This document shows, in pieces, positions 35,721 through 53,735 of a stretch of 64,000 nucleotides of DNA. The translations under genes and the position numbers were made by a program. Positions within the stretch are counted from its first letter, which is position 1. Each line of letters begins with the position of its first letter. The stretch is from Owenia fusiformis. Taxonomy: Eukaryota; Annelida; Polychaeta; Sabellida; Oweniidae. Below the pieces are notes generated by a model. That model did not search any database. It was not told the DNA's origin and saw only the letters and a program-made list of their open reading frames with translations. Where the stretch lies: positions 24,437,936-24,501,935 of the forward strand of contig CAIIXF020000006.1 in the NCBI GenBank assembly GCA_903813345.2, in the 5' to 3' direction.

Positions 35721-38300
35721 GAAGGAAGAGTTGCACGATGGGGTTGTCTAGAGACTTGATGCTTTTAAAACTCAGCTTGCTGCACCTTTGAATTTAGAGT
35801 ACTCTGTTTATTTAATGTAATATTTCTTTATAGAGAAGTGCCGAAGTGCTTGATCTGGACTAGTGCGTCATCAGCTCCAGCTGCAAAACATTTTGAATCA
35901 TTATATCACTGCTAAGCTTGCAGTTGGATGATTGTTATGTTATGTTATATTTATTTTCATATTATAATTATTACAATTTGAATAACAAGGCTTGCACAAG
36001 ACGCTGGGCGTATACTGTGTAGTTTACACCACATTACATATTACATTGTAGTGTATATATAGCAAGAGCACATTCTTTGATGATAAGGATCACTACGTGT
36101 AGGTTAGCAATGAAACAATGATTGGTCACAAACGGATCTCATCTTATCTTAGAATAGATCAGTCGATTTCCACTTGCTGTGTATATCAGATTCTATTCAC
36201 CCCTCCCAGGAATTTTCAAAATTTATTCATTCAGTGTATATCAAGATTATAACTGTATATGACTGTAGGACAACACAACAAACATTTATTTATCATATCT
36301 TCCTTTTGTAAATGTAATTGTTACACCGAAGGAAATAAAGTCATTTGAATAAAAAAGATTATATCTGTAGCAGTAAACAGAGGTTTTAACCTATACTGTA
36401 TACTACAGGGCGTCCACCAAAAAAGTATACCCACAGCGGATCCCCAGTGTTGTGGTCGTATTCAAAGGTGGGCAGTCACACTAGCTGGGTATGATTATGA
36501 ATTCAAATATATTGAAAGCAAGAAAAATAGTGTGAGCGATTGTCTGTGTCGTTTGCCACAAACACGCATGGTACACGTTCACATGAAACTCAGGTGAAAC
36601 CAGTAAGTGAAGTAGTCAATTGACTTGAATGTATAGAGAAATCACCTGTTTCTTCATGGAATTAATGTGTTCCGAAATTCTTGATACTATAGTCAAGATT
36701 TTTCAAACTTAAGTCCAGATTTGCCACAAATAATGAACTTCAAAATTTTACAAACTACAACATTTTTCTTTTCCATTGAATTTATTCAAATCTATTTGGA
36801 TACAATATATAATTAATTTTTTTTATCTTGTTATGAACAGAAATGATCAAGATAGAGTATAGAGAACCAATAGCTGCACTCTGGTCTTTGTTATTCCAGT
36901 TAATCATGATAAACGAGTTCAACAAAAACGGTTAATATTCTGAGATAATTTTTTCCAGAACTTTTGGGATTGGATGAATTCACGGCCTTACAGTAACACT
37001 GCACGTCATTACGTTTGTATTTCTATGTTGCCGTAAAGTATAGCTTATTAATTACACAATGGCTATACTTGGTCTGTGTTATTCCGGATAATAGTCATAA
37101 CTATAGGGTTAGTGTCTGTTCTTTTTTGTGGTTATCTGGACAATATTCGTCACGATCGATTCCTATTTCATGGTTGTAAAATGGCACACTTCCTTAAATG
37201 GGCACGGGTGGTCTTCGCCTGTAAGTCATATTTCATGAGCATTAACACACTAGGATGGTCAATAGATGGCGAGAAATGCAATGAAATTATTTTTTACAAT
37301 ATTTTCCATTTTCGGAAATTTTGAATGAACTTTTATGACGTATACCATTCCTCGAAACATGTTTCACAATCTTCAATTGGACTTTTTTCTCAAGCTTAAG
37401 TTTCCAATGTTCTTTACAGTGTTCATAATGATAGTAGTGCAATACATGTACACCATGGGAAAGTCTACCCGTACCCTTTGCATTCGTTTGACTTCACTTC
37501 TTAAAAGAGAGCTCCGTCTTTTAACTAGACTCTGCACGCAGGGTAGTCTACCCGCGTATATACGTGTACAACCTACCGCCGAGTAAGACACGCATATACC
37601 GCCAATCCAATGTTTGGTAAGGTACATCTCGTAGGAAAATGGACAATAAAGGTAATGTAATATCACTATCAATTCCCTTGGATGGTTAGAATTGTTACTA
37701 AGATGTTCTAGCAGGCGGAATTGGCCTAGAATCATAGTTGAAATATATTTGTTATGTCCAAATTAAGAGATAAGTTAAACGTATAATGGGTTTCGATTTG
37801 TTTTTCTCATTCATACTCGCTTTAATTGATCATGAGCCATACATAAGACATACTTGGGTCGGTAAATGTATGTCATATGCATAATATATTAAGGGTCAAA
37901 ATATTAGGTCAAAATAGCACTTTTGAACAGCAAAATCTTCAAATAAATTTTGTCCTAAAAGATCCGATATTATCGGACATCGGACCCGATGTGATCGACG
38001 AGTAATATTATAACTTGAGTAAAATCTGTTGAGATCAGATTATATCGTTGACCAAGGGTTGAGATGACTAGGGGTCTAGTTGACGGTTGATATGACTTGG
38101 GGTCGATTTGACTAAGGGTTGACTTGTTTTGGGGTCGAGTTGACTAAGGGTTGAGTTGACTTGGGTTGAGTTGACTTGGGGTTGAGTTGACCAGTTACCC
38201 TCATTATTCTCTAAACATGAGTGCCTGGAACAACAACTATATCGGTTACAAACAATTCTGTGTTTTATCTATTTCTCATATTGAGAAATTCAATATAAAA
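35721..38300. other. No gene seen; short repeats only
   Basis: RABGGTB 3' UTR or intergenic sequence with a second AATAAA pair near 36334-36355, then AT-rich DNA. 37457-37586 carries a partial inverted copy of the end of the VWA-protein gene. 38046-38195 is a degenerate repeat of GTTGACTTGGGGTCGAGTTG ending GACCAGTTACC, similar to the terminus of the 6461-6971 element. Confidence 0.5.
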
Positions 38301-38330
38301 CAGGAGTTTATTAACTTATTCCCTACATTT

Positions 38331-41300
38331 TCAGACATCTTCGGGTCTTTGCTCGGCGGTAGGTTGTATATACACGGGTAGACTTTCACCTCGTGCATGT
38401 AAGTGCATTAACATCTTTGATTTCCGGATAAATGGAATAGTATAAGATGAACAATACACACCTTGTGTACATATTTCCTTTGTAAGATGTAGTCCTGCAT
38501 GCGATAGATCACTGGGAGAATATGTTGCATTGGTGAAGTCAATAACGTGACAAGCTTTGGGTTCACTTGCAACGGGGAGCCATTCTCTTTCACAACCATC
38601 AGTTTTACCCAGGTGGTTCGGGAGTCCTAAGAAATAGAATTTGAATTAAAGACATTAAATTATTTGAATTGCCTTCAATACGTGACCTTCCTATTTGTAT
38701 ATAGTATGTTCCTAGCCTATATGTACTTGTCTGGTCAAAATATTATACACAGACGGAATCAGAATTTCGCAATGAACATTGAATTTACTATTCTTATTTG
38801 TACGATCACCCCCTTTGAAAACTTAAGTGCAGACTGTCATTCGCTAATGCTTGCTATAGTATTAGTCGTAGTTTAGGTGAAAGAGATGACCATCACGGTA
38901 ACAAATTTAGAGACATTTACAAATCAATACCAAGTGAATTTTGTGATTAACATCATAAAATATGAACATTTTCAATTTTATAATCAACATCAACAGTTAT
39001 CATACAAAGTATTCAATTAAAATTTAATCTGGCGTAGGACCCAAAGCTTAAGTTCAGTTATTCTAGGGAATTAGAGGGTTAACTTCAAGAGTCTATTTGA
39101 TATGCTGCTCGTCCACGTCCTCAATATATGGTTAAAGAGGCGGAGCTACTATAGTAATCGGGTCTTACACCTAAAAAGCTAAATATCTAGACATTTTCAG
39201 AAGAATATTTATATTTTGATCCAGACTTTGAAATTAACGAAATTACTGAATAAACATTGCGTAGTCAGTTAGTTTATTTGTACCTCCTCAATTGCCAATG
39301 GTAAAGTAGCCCAATACTTTGTGAAAAATGGACAAATAAGCTTACCAAATACATATAATTCAGCTCCAGCAGCTTTAAGCTTATCTGCTTCGGCTTCAGT
39401 TGCTGCAGGATCGGCGACTTGTGGCGCATTGCAATTCCACGTTCGACCATCGGTAACCAAAACAACTATTTCCCGAACATCCGGCAACTTCCTACCAAAA
39501 GTGTCAAGCTGTTCTTTAGCCCTTTTCAATGCTTCTACTGTATTGGTGAATTTGCCTGTTGTACGGGGGATGTTGTCAACACATGCTATCAAACCCGCTT
39601 GATTTTGCTCCCCAAGGTCGCAGTGAACAGTTACAGGACAGTTGTATGTTAAGAATCCAAATCTTAAACCAGGTTCTTCGGGACTTAAGCCCAAGGTAGG
39701 ATCCAGTATATGTTCTTGCGCATCAATAAATTCACTAAAGAATTCTAGAACATTTGTCAGGTCTGGTACCTTAATGCTGTTTGATCGATCTACCACAACG
39801 ACAACATCGGCATTACAACAATGTGCTACAAAAACAAATCATCACCAATTTTAATTCCTCGTTAAATTCATTTATATAATCACGGGGCTAATAGATAGTA
39901 TTGCCTGGGCCTGGGATATATCATCCTTGTAGCAAGAGTTTAGTATTTCATGTACGAATTTAAGCATAAATGATGTCCTTTGAAGAAGGACGGGGGGGGG
40001 GTGTATTCTTTGTGATGTTCATATGTACGATATATCTAGGGCCTCTTACACAGTACAGGTGTTTTAACACATGCATATTAAATCAGATCTAGCGAGCAGG
40101 CCAACAAAACATTGTTTCAATTTTAGAATATTTCTGACGATCATGTCATTCCTTGTCATGTCTATTTTCTAAAAATCTCCAAAGTGCAAAGTTTATCTCA
40201 GGAAAACTTAAGATTTTTACAATATTGTATTATTTTTCTATAAGAATGGTTACCATTCTTATTATTGGGAGAATTTAAACATTTTCACCCATTTTTACAC
40301 TTCGAATCCGTAATTACTTCACCAATTTACAAAATATCGTGAATCTTTTTGGAGATATTGTATTTGAGATTGTAATTAATGGATTTGTAGCCGTCAATCG
40401 TACATGTTGCTTGTAATTTTGTCACCCCTATACAAAACGTGTGCATCGTCACTATGATGTCATTAAGTTTAATCTGTTTTTTCCTTTCAATTTTCAATTC
40501 TGTCACTAATTACATTTTGCATTTGCAGCATTGTATTTGTTACGCCATCCTCCAATCCTTCAATTCAAGCAATGCGGCCTTTTCGCCCCCATTTCGAGCA
40601 TTTTGCCTGCCAGTGTATACACCTCCGATGAATTTAAGTGTGCAAGAGTAAAAACCTTGATGCTTACTCATAAAAAAGAATAGTGAAGGAATAATATGAA
40701 CTAAATTATCCTTAACTGGAAACAATTTTGCAAATGCTGCTTACTAGATCTGATTCTTTACAGAGACACCGTTAAAGTTTTACTCACGACATGTAAACGG
40801 ATCATTATTCTCATCCAACCCTTCAACCGCTGGTATGTCTGTAGCTTTTGGGTCGATCTTTAGTGGCTTTACGGAGATTTCGAAGGTACCGATGCCTGTG
40901 TTCGTAAACTCCAGGAGAGGCCATTCGTCGGATTCATACGTGGGGTCTCCTAATTTGAAAGCTCGACCTGCTGTATTGTTGCGCTGTCCACATTCTAGCA
41001 ACTTTTCTATGACTGTATTTTCATAGGTTTCGTCAAACTTTGAGCTGAAGCTCAAACCATCCGTATAGGAAACAATCACATCGGGAACTACTCCTCTTGT
41101 CGGATCATCGGTGTTTAACTCGTTGAATTGGCTTTTACACCAATCAAGCGCCAGGGGAAGTTGAGCTTGACAATCGTCACATTTCTTCCCGGGTTTTAAT
41201 TTTTCTTTTTTGCCTGGTGCTGTTTCGACCGTTGTCCATTTTTTGTTTAATTCTTTGGCTGTCTTGCTATACCTAACGATTCTATAGAGGCCTTGGTCTC

Positions 41301-41947
41301 CGACACTGCTGAGGATTTTTTTAATGTCTTTCTCCACGTTTTTTAACTCGTTCTTACCAATATTACACGAAATCTGAACAATGAAGCACAGGTCTGTTCG
41401 ACTATGATCTAAAACACATGTGTTACTGTCTATAACTCAGATGACATTTTGTCTTAACGTAAATGTTGACATTTTCAAAGTGACATTAATTTCCACAGCA
41501 AGAATCAAAGCAAGGCGAGGCAATTTCGGCTAAGAAGGTATATACATTTGGACTCACTTTATTTAATATAATTTGAAGAAATATATTTCTTGAAACGTTG
41601 ATAGGGCAATTGCCTCTCCTGTCTCATGTCTGGCTACTTTGATAGTCACCAGCTCTTAACAACAAAAATGAAGTCCGAAAGGCCTCCTTCTTACCTGAGT
41701 GACATAGTCCATCTTCTGTGAGACAATTTACATCGAAGAAATTTGGTGGAAGATTAATCACTCCAGCTCTTCCCAGTCTTGCGGTTTGTTTTTGTAAGAG
41801 TGCCTTATACAGCTCAATAGTGCTTGCATTCGGAGCAAGATTAAAGGTGTCTTTTAGTTCATTAAAGGGTATGCCATACAAAGTCTGTGGTACAAGCCCC
41901 AGACTAAGAAATACCAAACAAACAGCAACAATTGGAGACATCTGCAT
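38331..41947 (-). CDS. Secreted protein with two von Willebrand factor A domains
   Basis: Minus-strand exons: 41695-41947, 40788-41408, 39346-39825, 38331-38626. All junctions are phase 1 with GT-AG borders, giving about 549 residues. Residues 1-25 are a signal peptide (MSPIVAVCLVFLSLGLVPQT). The first VWA-like domain starts RTDLCFIVQISCNIGKNEL; its metal site is degenerate (QISCN where DxSxS is expected). The second, from HCCNADVVVVVDRSNSIKV, keeps DRSNS and the Asp in LVTDGR, so it should bind a divalent metal and a ligand. A 5' UTR exon lies near 43372-43395 downstream of a TATA-like element, and AATAAA is at 38307-38312. A donor-like site at 38461 could instead end exon 4 early and replace the last ~44 residues. 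VWA domains mediate extracellular protein binding; the ligand here is unknown. Confidence 0.82.
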
Positions 41948-43371
41948 TTTACACCTAAATTAAAAATTAATTATTTCAAGAGATTCCAAACCAGTTCGTG
42001 ATAACGCCTCGCCTCTTTCAAAAATACCATGGGCTGGGATTTATCCAAATGATATTGATGTTAGTCAAAATCCTTATTAAAGTTAGATAAAGGAAAGTCA
42101 TACCCGAATACTACATGTACCTTTGCCCAAGTCACTTAGGCAAATTAAATTGTATATAATCTCTTCGATGTTTGTATCGGTTACTGATAGAGGCATCAAT
42201 CGATTCCAAGCAGGCACCTCTAACGAAATATTTCAAGAAAGCATTATTTCATGTTGATGCCATTGTAAATCGCAAACAAAGAGTGACTCAATTTTACACA
42301 TGTATCATAAAAGTTCAAGTAGTATTGTCTTAATTAATGCAAAAATGGATGCCCTCAGACAATTAAAAGTCAGAATAAACCAAATTAAAGGAATGCCTGG
42401 TTGTTAATACAAAAATGTAACAATTTGCAAGCCGAACGCCTTTTCTTTGTGATACCATATAATAAAAATCCAAGCCAAACAAAAAAACTGCGGCTGTAGC
42501 AATTATTGTAGCATTGGTCACTATAATAAGCTAATAATCGAATTGGTGCAAAAATTAACATATCAACGTAAAATCGAGAGAAGTGCTTCGTTCATCCTTG
42601 GCCCAAGAGTAATTCATTGCATTTATCTGCTATGAAAGCAGTGAAGGATCGATCTTGAAGGATGGCTTCGTTCCCTTGCTCCTTTTTACCCCGCTACATG
42701 TATAGCTATCGAACAATTATAGAAAAATGCATGAAATGAAATCAAAGCAAATACAGTAATAAAAAGCCTAAAACGTCTATTTAGCGAAAACAATTTGGAC
42801 ATCCAGGATATTCCATTGACACCCTCCTTACTTACTTTTAATGTTATTCTTTTTTAACAATTTTTTAGTTAAATTGTGATGATTGTTTTATCTACAAAAT
42901 GCTGTAGTTTCTTTTCTATCAATGGCTGTTGTCTATGATTCTGATCCAAATATACTATATAATTATATAATATACACTATATAATATAGTATACTATAGC
43001 TAGTATACCCGAAATGTATTTAATCTATAATAATTTATAACTTGCACAATCCATAAACTTTGATATAACCTTCATTTTTCTGAAAATAATTTATTAAGTG
43101 GCAAAATTAGGCAATAGGCAAATCAAATGATTAGGCAAAATTACCATAAATACAGTATCATGGCTTGGAGAAGATTCCAATTAATTGAATGAATACCTTG
43201 TGTCTTTATTTGAATTTTAAAATGCAATTAATTCATTCTCTAGCCATACGAACGATGTTTTCGATGATTATAAAGAAGATCACTACAACCATGAATTAAA
43301 ATATTTTAGAGTTATTCATGTTGAGAAGTACAGTTATGATATCGAATATCTCTTTAACTAATCAAACTTAC

Positions 43372-43430
43372 CTGTGGATGTGTTCCAGCAACAGACGAAG
43401 GTGATGGCGAGATTATGGTAATATATACCC
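43372..43430 (-). promoter_or_regulatory. Promoter and 5' UTR exon of the VWA-protein gene
   Basis: On the minus strand GGGTATATATTACC (43417-43430) is a TATA-like element. About 30 bases on begins a short non-coding exon that ends CACATCCACAG with donor GTAAGT at 43371. It pairs with the acceptor TTTAATTTAG just before the coding start at 41947. The transcription start is inferred from spacing. Confidence 0.5.
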
Positions 43431-45640
43431 CAATTGGTAATCTGCGTACATGATCTGATTCATATCGATCACATTGCAACATGCCATTAATGGTATCAAT
43501 TATTACCAGTGAAATATAAAGTTTTAAACCTGAATGGGATAAATTGAAAGACTTCGTGAAATATCAATAAACATATCACATCATTGTCAGAAACCATATC
43601 ATTGTCATAACCCATAAAGTTTTATTAGTCAATTCGAAAAACAATGTATAAGCCGTTTCATGTGTTTCATTTACTCCTTAAAACTACATGGTGACCCCAA
43701 AAAACAGAATACTCCAAAAGTTCTATAATGTCTTCAATACCTATCCAATCAAACCAATTTTGATGTACATAAACTAGAATCTATGGATGATAATATGATA
43801 TCAAGTTTGTTACAACAAGTTGATCATTTCTGAAACCATGGATGATTTTAGAATGTGTCCAATTTTCGGAAAATCAACATCGAGACGAAATCATATCATG
43901 AAATTTTATGAGAAATTCAGAAGGAAATTCCAAAGATGATGCAAAATCAAAGTCTCATTTAATACTATAATGCTAAAACACCTAGAAAAAAACACATGAC
44001 TAAAATTCCTGGCCTCTGAGCAAGAACACCTCTAACACTGTACGAAATTCCATTGGATGAATTCTCAAAAAATCATTAAGACATCAGAATGATCAGTCAA
44101 ACGCAAAGCATGACATGTGATATCAAAGTCAAATATTTTATAATGAGTTGGAAGAGGAAGAAAGGAGAACTGTTTAACATCTCAATGGAAAAAATGATCA
44201 GTTCACCTATTCAGGGAGGTTACTTAGAATGGGGGTATGAGAACACCTGAAAGCACTGTGTGTGATTTCATTGACCGTGCTTCCAAAATATCACTCCGAG
44301 GGTTCATCCATACCTAAAGATGACTTAAAGGTTGCTGAGACACTTCCTCATTAATGTTCTCGACCTCTGTACTCTCAAAATGCAGCTCGACAAGAAGCCA
44401 AAAAATGTGATGAGTTTGAACAAACGATGTGTAACCCTTTGGTTGACACGAAATTCTCAACTTTTCTTTTCTTTCAAAAGTGGGCACATTTTGACCATAA
44501 TACAGAATATCAAATGTTATGTAAAGAATTTGGTGTCACATTATCATCCATAGATTGTGGTTTCTGTACATGAAAAATGAAGCTGATTCAGATCTGCTGA
44601 TTAAATATGTATAAAGAATTTTTTTCATTTTTGGAGAGTTCTGTTTTTATTTGGTCACCCTGTACGTTTCATTCACTAATGTCGAAACGCTTCTCTGACA
44701 ACCTCACAAACGAATTCCCTATTCGAACTAACTATCCAAAATCCTCAGCTAAATCGTTTTCGTTGAAAATGAAACGTTTGCTTTGAAATCATAGTTATGA
44801 AGGGGGGGGGGGTATTTATACAAATCTATCAAAAATCTTCATCGGCAGTCGTTTGATTTTTTATTGTAAGATTATCAAAACCATTTAAAACAATTTCGAT
44901 GAAATACGATTTGTTTCATTGCCCCAGACACATTAACAGAAACCATACAATAGAGAGCGTGGATCCTATTGTTAACTATAATTTAATATCCATATAACGC
45001 TTCGTATTTGATTGTTGAAATTGAAAATTTAATTCGTTGTTTGTAATAAAATAAGTAGTTATTGGGTGATCGAGTACTGACAACTGGAATGGGCATATAC
45101 ATGATGACATATACAGTAATGTGCTTAAAGGTTATGGTACCTTGTAAAATGTACTGAACTCACTTTTCGAGCTAAACCTTAGGTTGTGAAGACCCCATTA
45201 TAGAGAAAATGATCAAAACAATATATTATATTTGTATGGAACGTATTTGATAAAAGACATAATGAACATAGCGGTCTAGACTTGCTGTTTGAGTTTTTAT
45301 GTTTAATGTTTGATGTCAAACTTCAATGTCTATAAACTTACAAAAAAAACTGTTTTATTGCAAGGATAATATTTTGATGAGCTCGATCATTGTTTGGAAA
45401 GATGTGCATTGAAAATTTAGGGGTCGAAATACATCATTAATAGTGTTCCAGAGGCCTTGCTGAAAACACGAGCAAATTCCACGGCTACCCGCCTCGATCG
45501 CGAGGAAAGCTTCATTGTTATTCCATGAAGATATTGACCTTCTTTGTATGGACGTACACGAACGTGCCAATCACATTACATATCATTCTATGGCAACATC
45601 GCAAATATTTCTGCTGCAACTTCAGGCAGTTTGATGCATC
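43431..45640. other. No gene seen
   Basis: AT-rich intergenic DNA with a G12-like run near 44803. Short open frames lack start context and splice signals. Confidence 0.5.
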
Positions 45641-46225
45641 TGTCAGCGTCCTGCGTTCGTCCGACCTTCCAGTCTTTCATGGATGCGTTCGCACAAAATT
45701 CATTCGTTCATGCGTGCGTTCGCCTGACGGTTTGTTCGATCGTGCGTGCATTCGTCTTCCGTTCGTGCGTGCGTCAAACAATCCATTCGTTCGTTCGTGC
45801 GTTTGTTGGTCCCACCGTTCGTTCGGGTGTGCGTCTTTCCGGACGTTAGCGCATGCCTGCGTTCGTCCAACCGTCCATTCGTATGATCGTCCCAACGGCC
45901 GTTCGTCCGTCCGAACGTTAGCGCATGCATGCGTTCGTTCGACCGTCCGTTCGTCGTGCGTGCGATCGTCCGGCCGTTCGTTCGTGCATGCTTGCGTTCG
46001 TTCGACCGTCCGTTCGTTCATGCGTTTTCCCACCATCCGTTCGTACTTGCTTTCGTCCGATTGTCCGTTCGTTCGTGGCTGCGTCCGGCCGTTTTTGCGC
46101 GCGATCGTCTGGCAGTCGGTTCATTTATTTGTTCATTCGTGCGTGCTTGCGTGGGTCTGTGCAAGGGTTTGTTCGTTTTTTGTTTGTAAATGCTTTTTGC
46201 GTTCGTTCGTGTGTTCGTTCATGAT
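45641..46225. repeat. Degenerate CGTTCG/CGTCCG simple repeat
   Basis: Tetranucleotide-derived repeat of GTTCGTTCGTGCG and GTCCGACCGTCCG words. It is stop-poor in most frames, which creates long overlapping open frames on both strands with Arg/Ser/Val/Cys-rich nonsense translations. It is not a protein gene. It is rich in CpG compared with the AT-rich surroundings. Confidence 0.88.
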
Positions 46226-46229
46226 TTTT

Positions 46230-47358
46230 GTTCGAAAATGCTTTGTCTATTCGTTCCTGTGTGGGGGCCCAAACGAAAAAAATTGTTGGCCCCCTTTACA
46301 TTTATCATATCACATTACGTTTCTCAAATCAGTTGACGTTGAGAGACCATGGTGGTACTAAAAACGCTGATTTGCGCCTTCGATCGCGCAGATCGGAAAA
46401 GAAGATAAAAAAAATAAAAAGTCAGAAAAACGAGTCAATGTGAACCTTCCTACAATGTACAACATGATTGGACAGTCTTGATCACATGTTGACAATGACG
46501 CTTTACACGAGGATCAAGCTCTGTGATTGGTCAATTTTGTTTAAGATCAAGCCCAATGATTGGTCGGAATAGTGTATTGAATCACTTTGCCACATCTTAA
46601 AGCTTACAATAAATCCTAAAAATATTTTTGATCTGTCAAGTTTTTATATATCAAGTTTTTACGACGTCCAGTCACAGAAAGTTTGAGACCAATCAGTCAT
46701 GCTAATAATAAATAAGTTCTTACATTTTAAAATCAGTAACATTTTTTGGCTCACCCTGTTTAGGATGGAAACAGTAATTACAGATGTATGAAAAAATATA
46801 ACTTTTTTTATTCATTATGAACATTGTTAAAGGGGTTACAAAGACAGACGTTTACATCAATTGTATCTGCCAATTTTTTCGGTATTGGAGGAATTACTTG
46901 CTTTATTATGTCAGTTATTAACCTAAGTTTCTGCATGGGCTTTCAATTAGAGTTGAATGGTTTCTGTAAAAAAAGTTGATGTTTCTCACCGGCTCTTCTA
47001 AAAACATTTTGGTACATGCATCATGTTCTCTGTCTCTAATACTTCCAATGCCAGTAGTGACTACCCCTGGTCAATGTGACAATAACATATATAGATCAGA
47101 GACATATAAAACACCTCTGTATAGATGTACCATCTCAAGTCCAATATTACAGTGATCTCTTCTTCATAATGGTCGTATCTGTCTGGCTTTTTTGAGATTA
47201 TTCTTACCATAATTCCAACCATATATGGTACTGTTCATTATAGTAGCTAAGATAATTCTCATATCTTTATGAAGTCACAGTTGATTACTTCAGATTGTGT
47301 AAATGAAATTGATGTAATAAATAAATTGAATGAGTCTCATTATGTAATAAAAAGTCTG
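46230..47358. other. No gene seen
   Basis: AT-rich sequence downstream of MORN5. ATGGGCTTTCAATTAGAG at 46937 resembles the terminus of the 11700-12696 element, perhaps a solo end. A short hairpin GGGGGCCCAAACG..TGGCCCCC lies near 46263. Confidence 0.45.
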
Positions 47359-52312
<4,954 letters not shown>

Positions 52313-52454
52313 CTTGTATATGTTGTCATGACGAGTTGCACGAGATCTCGGCCATACTCTCGCGAGATGTACCTTACTTCCGGGTTTTAAAATTTTTCAA
52401 AAATATCATATTTTCATAATAGCCTATTTCATTAAATACACCTCATATGTCGAT
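52313..52454. promoter_or_regulatory. Bidirectional promoter, MORN5 and the divergent gene
   Basis: Only 142 bases separate the two start codons. The interval contains TCTCGCGAGA at 52358-52367, a palindromic motif known from bidirectional housekeeping promoters, and ACTTCCGG at 52376-52383, an ETS-type site. No TATA box stands out. The promoter role is inferred from layout and motifs. Confidence 0.65.
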
Positions 52455-52814
52455 ATGGATCTTAAAGATTGGAGGGACAGAATATCGATGGCCCGACTAA
52501 AGTTTGACAAGGCCTGTGACCAAATAATACTCTTAGATCAAAAGATACGAGAAATTGAAGTGAGGTACAAAAGAGCTGAAAGAAAGAAAAATAACTCATT
52601 CAGATATAATTTGAGACTAAAGCTCTCAGTAATCACTGGAGTAAAAATGATGTTCCATCACTATGCCAGCATCCAGGCAGATGAAATAAGTGAACTTAGA
52701 ACTCTCAGTCTCAGAGACAATGTTAGCGACGATGATGAAACCGATGATGAGAATGATGAATATGAATCAGCATCTGAAGATGTCATAAGTGACGGTGATG
52801 TTCGTATTCTGTGA
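52455..52814 (+). CDS. Small coiled-coil protein with acidic tail, unknown
   Basis: A single exon encodes 119 residues from MDLKDWRDRISMARLKFDKA. Residues ~1-80 are charged and helical with heptad-like spacing (IILLDQKIREIEVRYKRAER), then a hydrophobic patch (LKLSVITGVKMMFHHYASI). Residues ~87-115 are strongly acidic (DDDETDDENDEYESASED). There is no signal peptide or membrane segment, so it is probably nuclear or cytosolic. AATAAA at 53710-53715 gives a 3' UTR of ~0.9 kb. It is divergent from MORN5; in human the divergent neighbour of MORN5 is NDUFA8, which this is not. I do not recognise the family. Confidence 0.72.
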   Translation: MDLKDWRDRISMARLKFDKACDQIILLDQKIREIEVRYKRAERKKNNSFRYNLRLKLSVITGVKMMFHHYASIQADEISELRTLSLRDNVSDDDETDDENDEYESASEDVISDGDVRIL

Positions 52815-53735
52815 CAGTGCATCAATGTCATAAATAGAAGTCTCAGAGATGTATAAATATGCCACATATGTATCATACACTAAGTGCCATAAGTTGCCAA
52901 GATTTGCTGCACACTGTGTGTACACTGCACAAGTCCTGTACATTTATTCGAATCTCTAGCCATACAGTGGAAGCATTAGATGAAGGTAACTGTACATGTA
53001 TATTCGATGTACTGTGTGTATACAATGCACAAGTCATGTACATATACTGAGTGCACAATGGAGTCATGCACTGTTTATTGGATTTCATGCATCAATGCAG
53101 GAAGTGAACCAAAAGATTGATAGTGTTATGTAATCCAAAATGAGATGAATCGCCACACTTCATCTTTAGTTTACAGTCATATTATTGCAATTTTTGTGCA
53201 ATTGAAAATGTGTACAGTGTGAAATTCAATTCTCCATAATTGAATCAGACAGGTCGCAGTGGTTTTTATCATCTTCGGCATAATTATAGCCTGGATAATC
53301 CTATACTTATGATATTAATCTTGCTGATTGGAGAAGTCAAAGATCAACTCCCAATCAGGGGTGAAGTGTACCGTACCATACCTTAACTAAGAGTATGGTC
53401 CATACTATTGCTATTTCTTGAATACATGATACCCATGCTGGATCACCTGAGAGTGAATGAAACTAAGATTTTGCATCAACTGATATTTACCTTGTATATG
53501 TACATGTATGTTCCAGTAGACAACCTTCAATTATGACTCATTTAGACCTAATTAGTCTTGAGGGTCATAGGAGTCAGTAATTTTCACACATTCAACATCT
53601 TCATTAATGATTATATATGTAGTTGTTACCATTCAACAAAATTGGATTATTCAGTATTTATTACATACATGTTTATGTTTGTATTGAACTGCTCGACATA
53701 TTACTTTGGAATAAAGTTGAATTGTTGGATAAACT

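Noticed and set aside
45525-46361. 278-codon open frame (+) and several long overlapping frames on both strands
   Set aside because: All come from a degenerate CGTTCG/CGTCCG simple repeat that lacks stops. The translations are Arg/Ser/Val/Cys-rich repeats without domains, and several frames are open at once.
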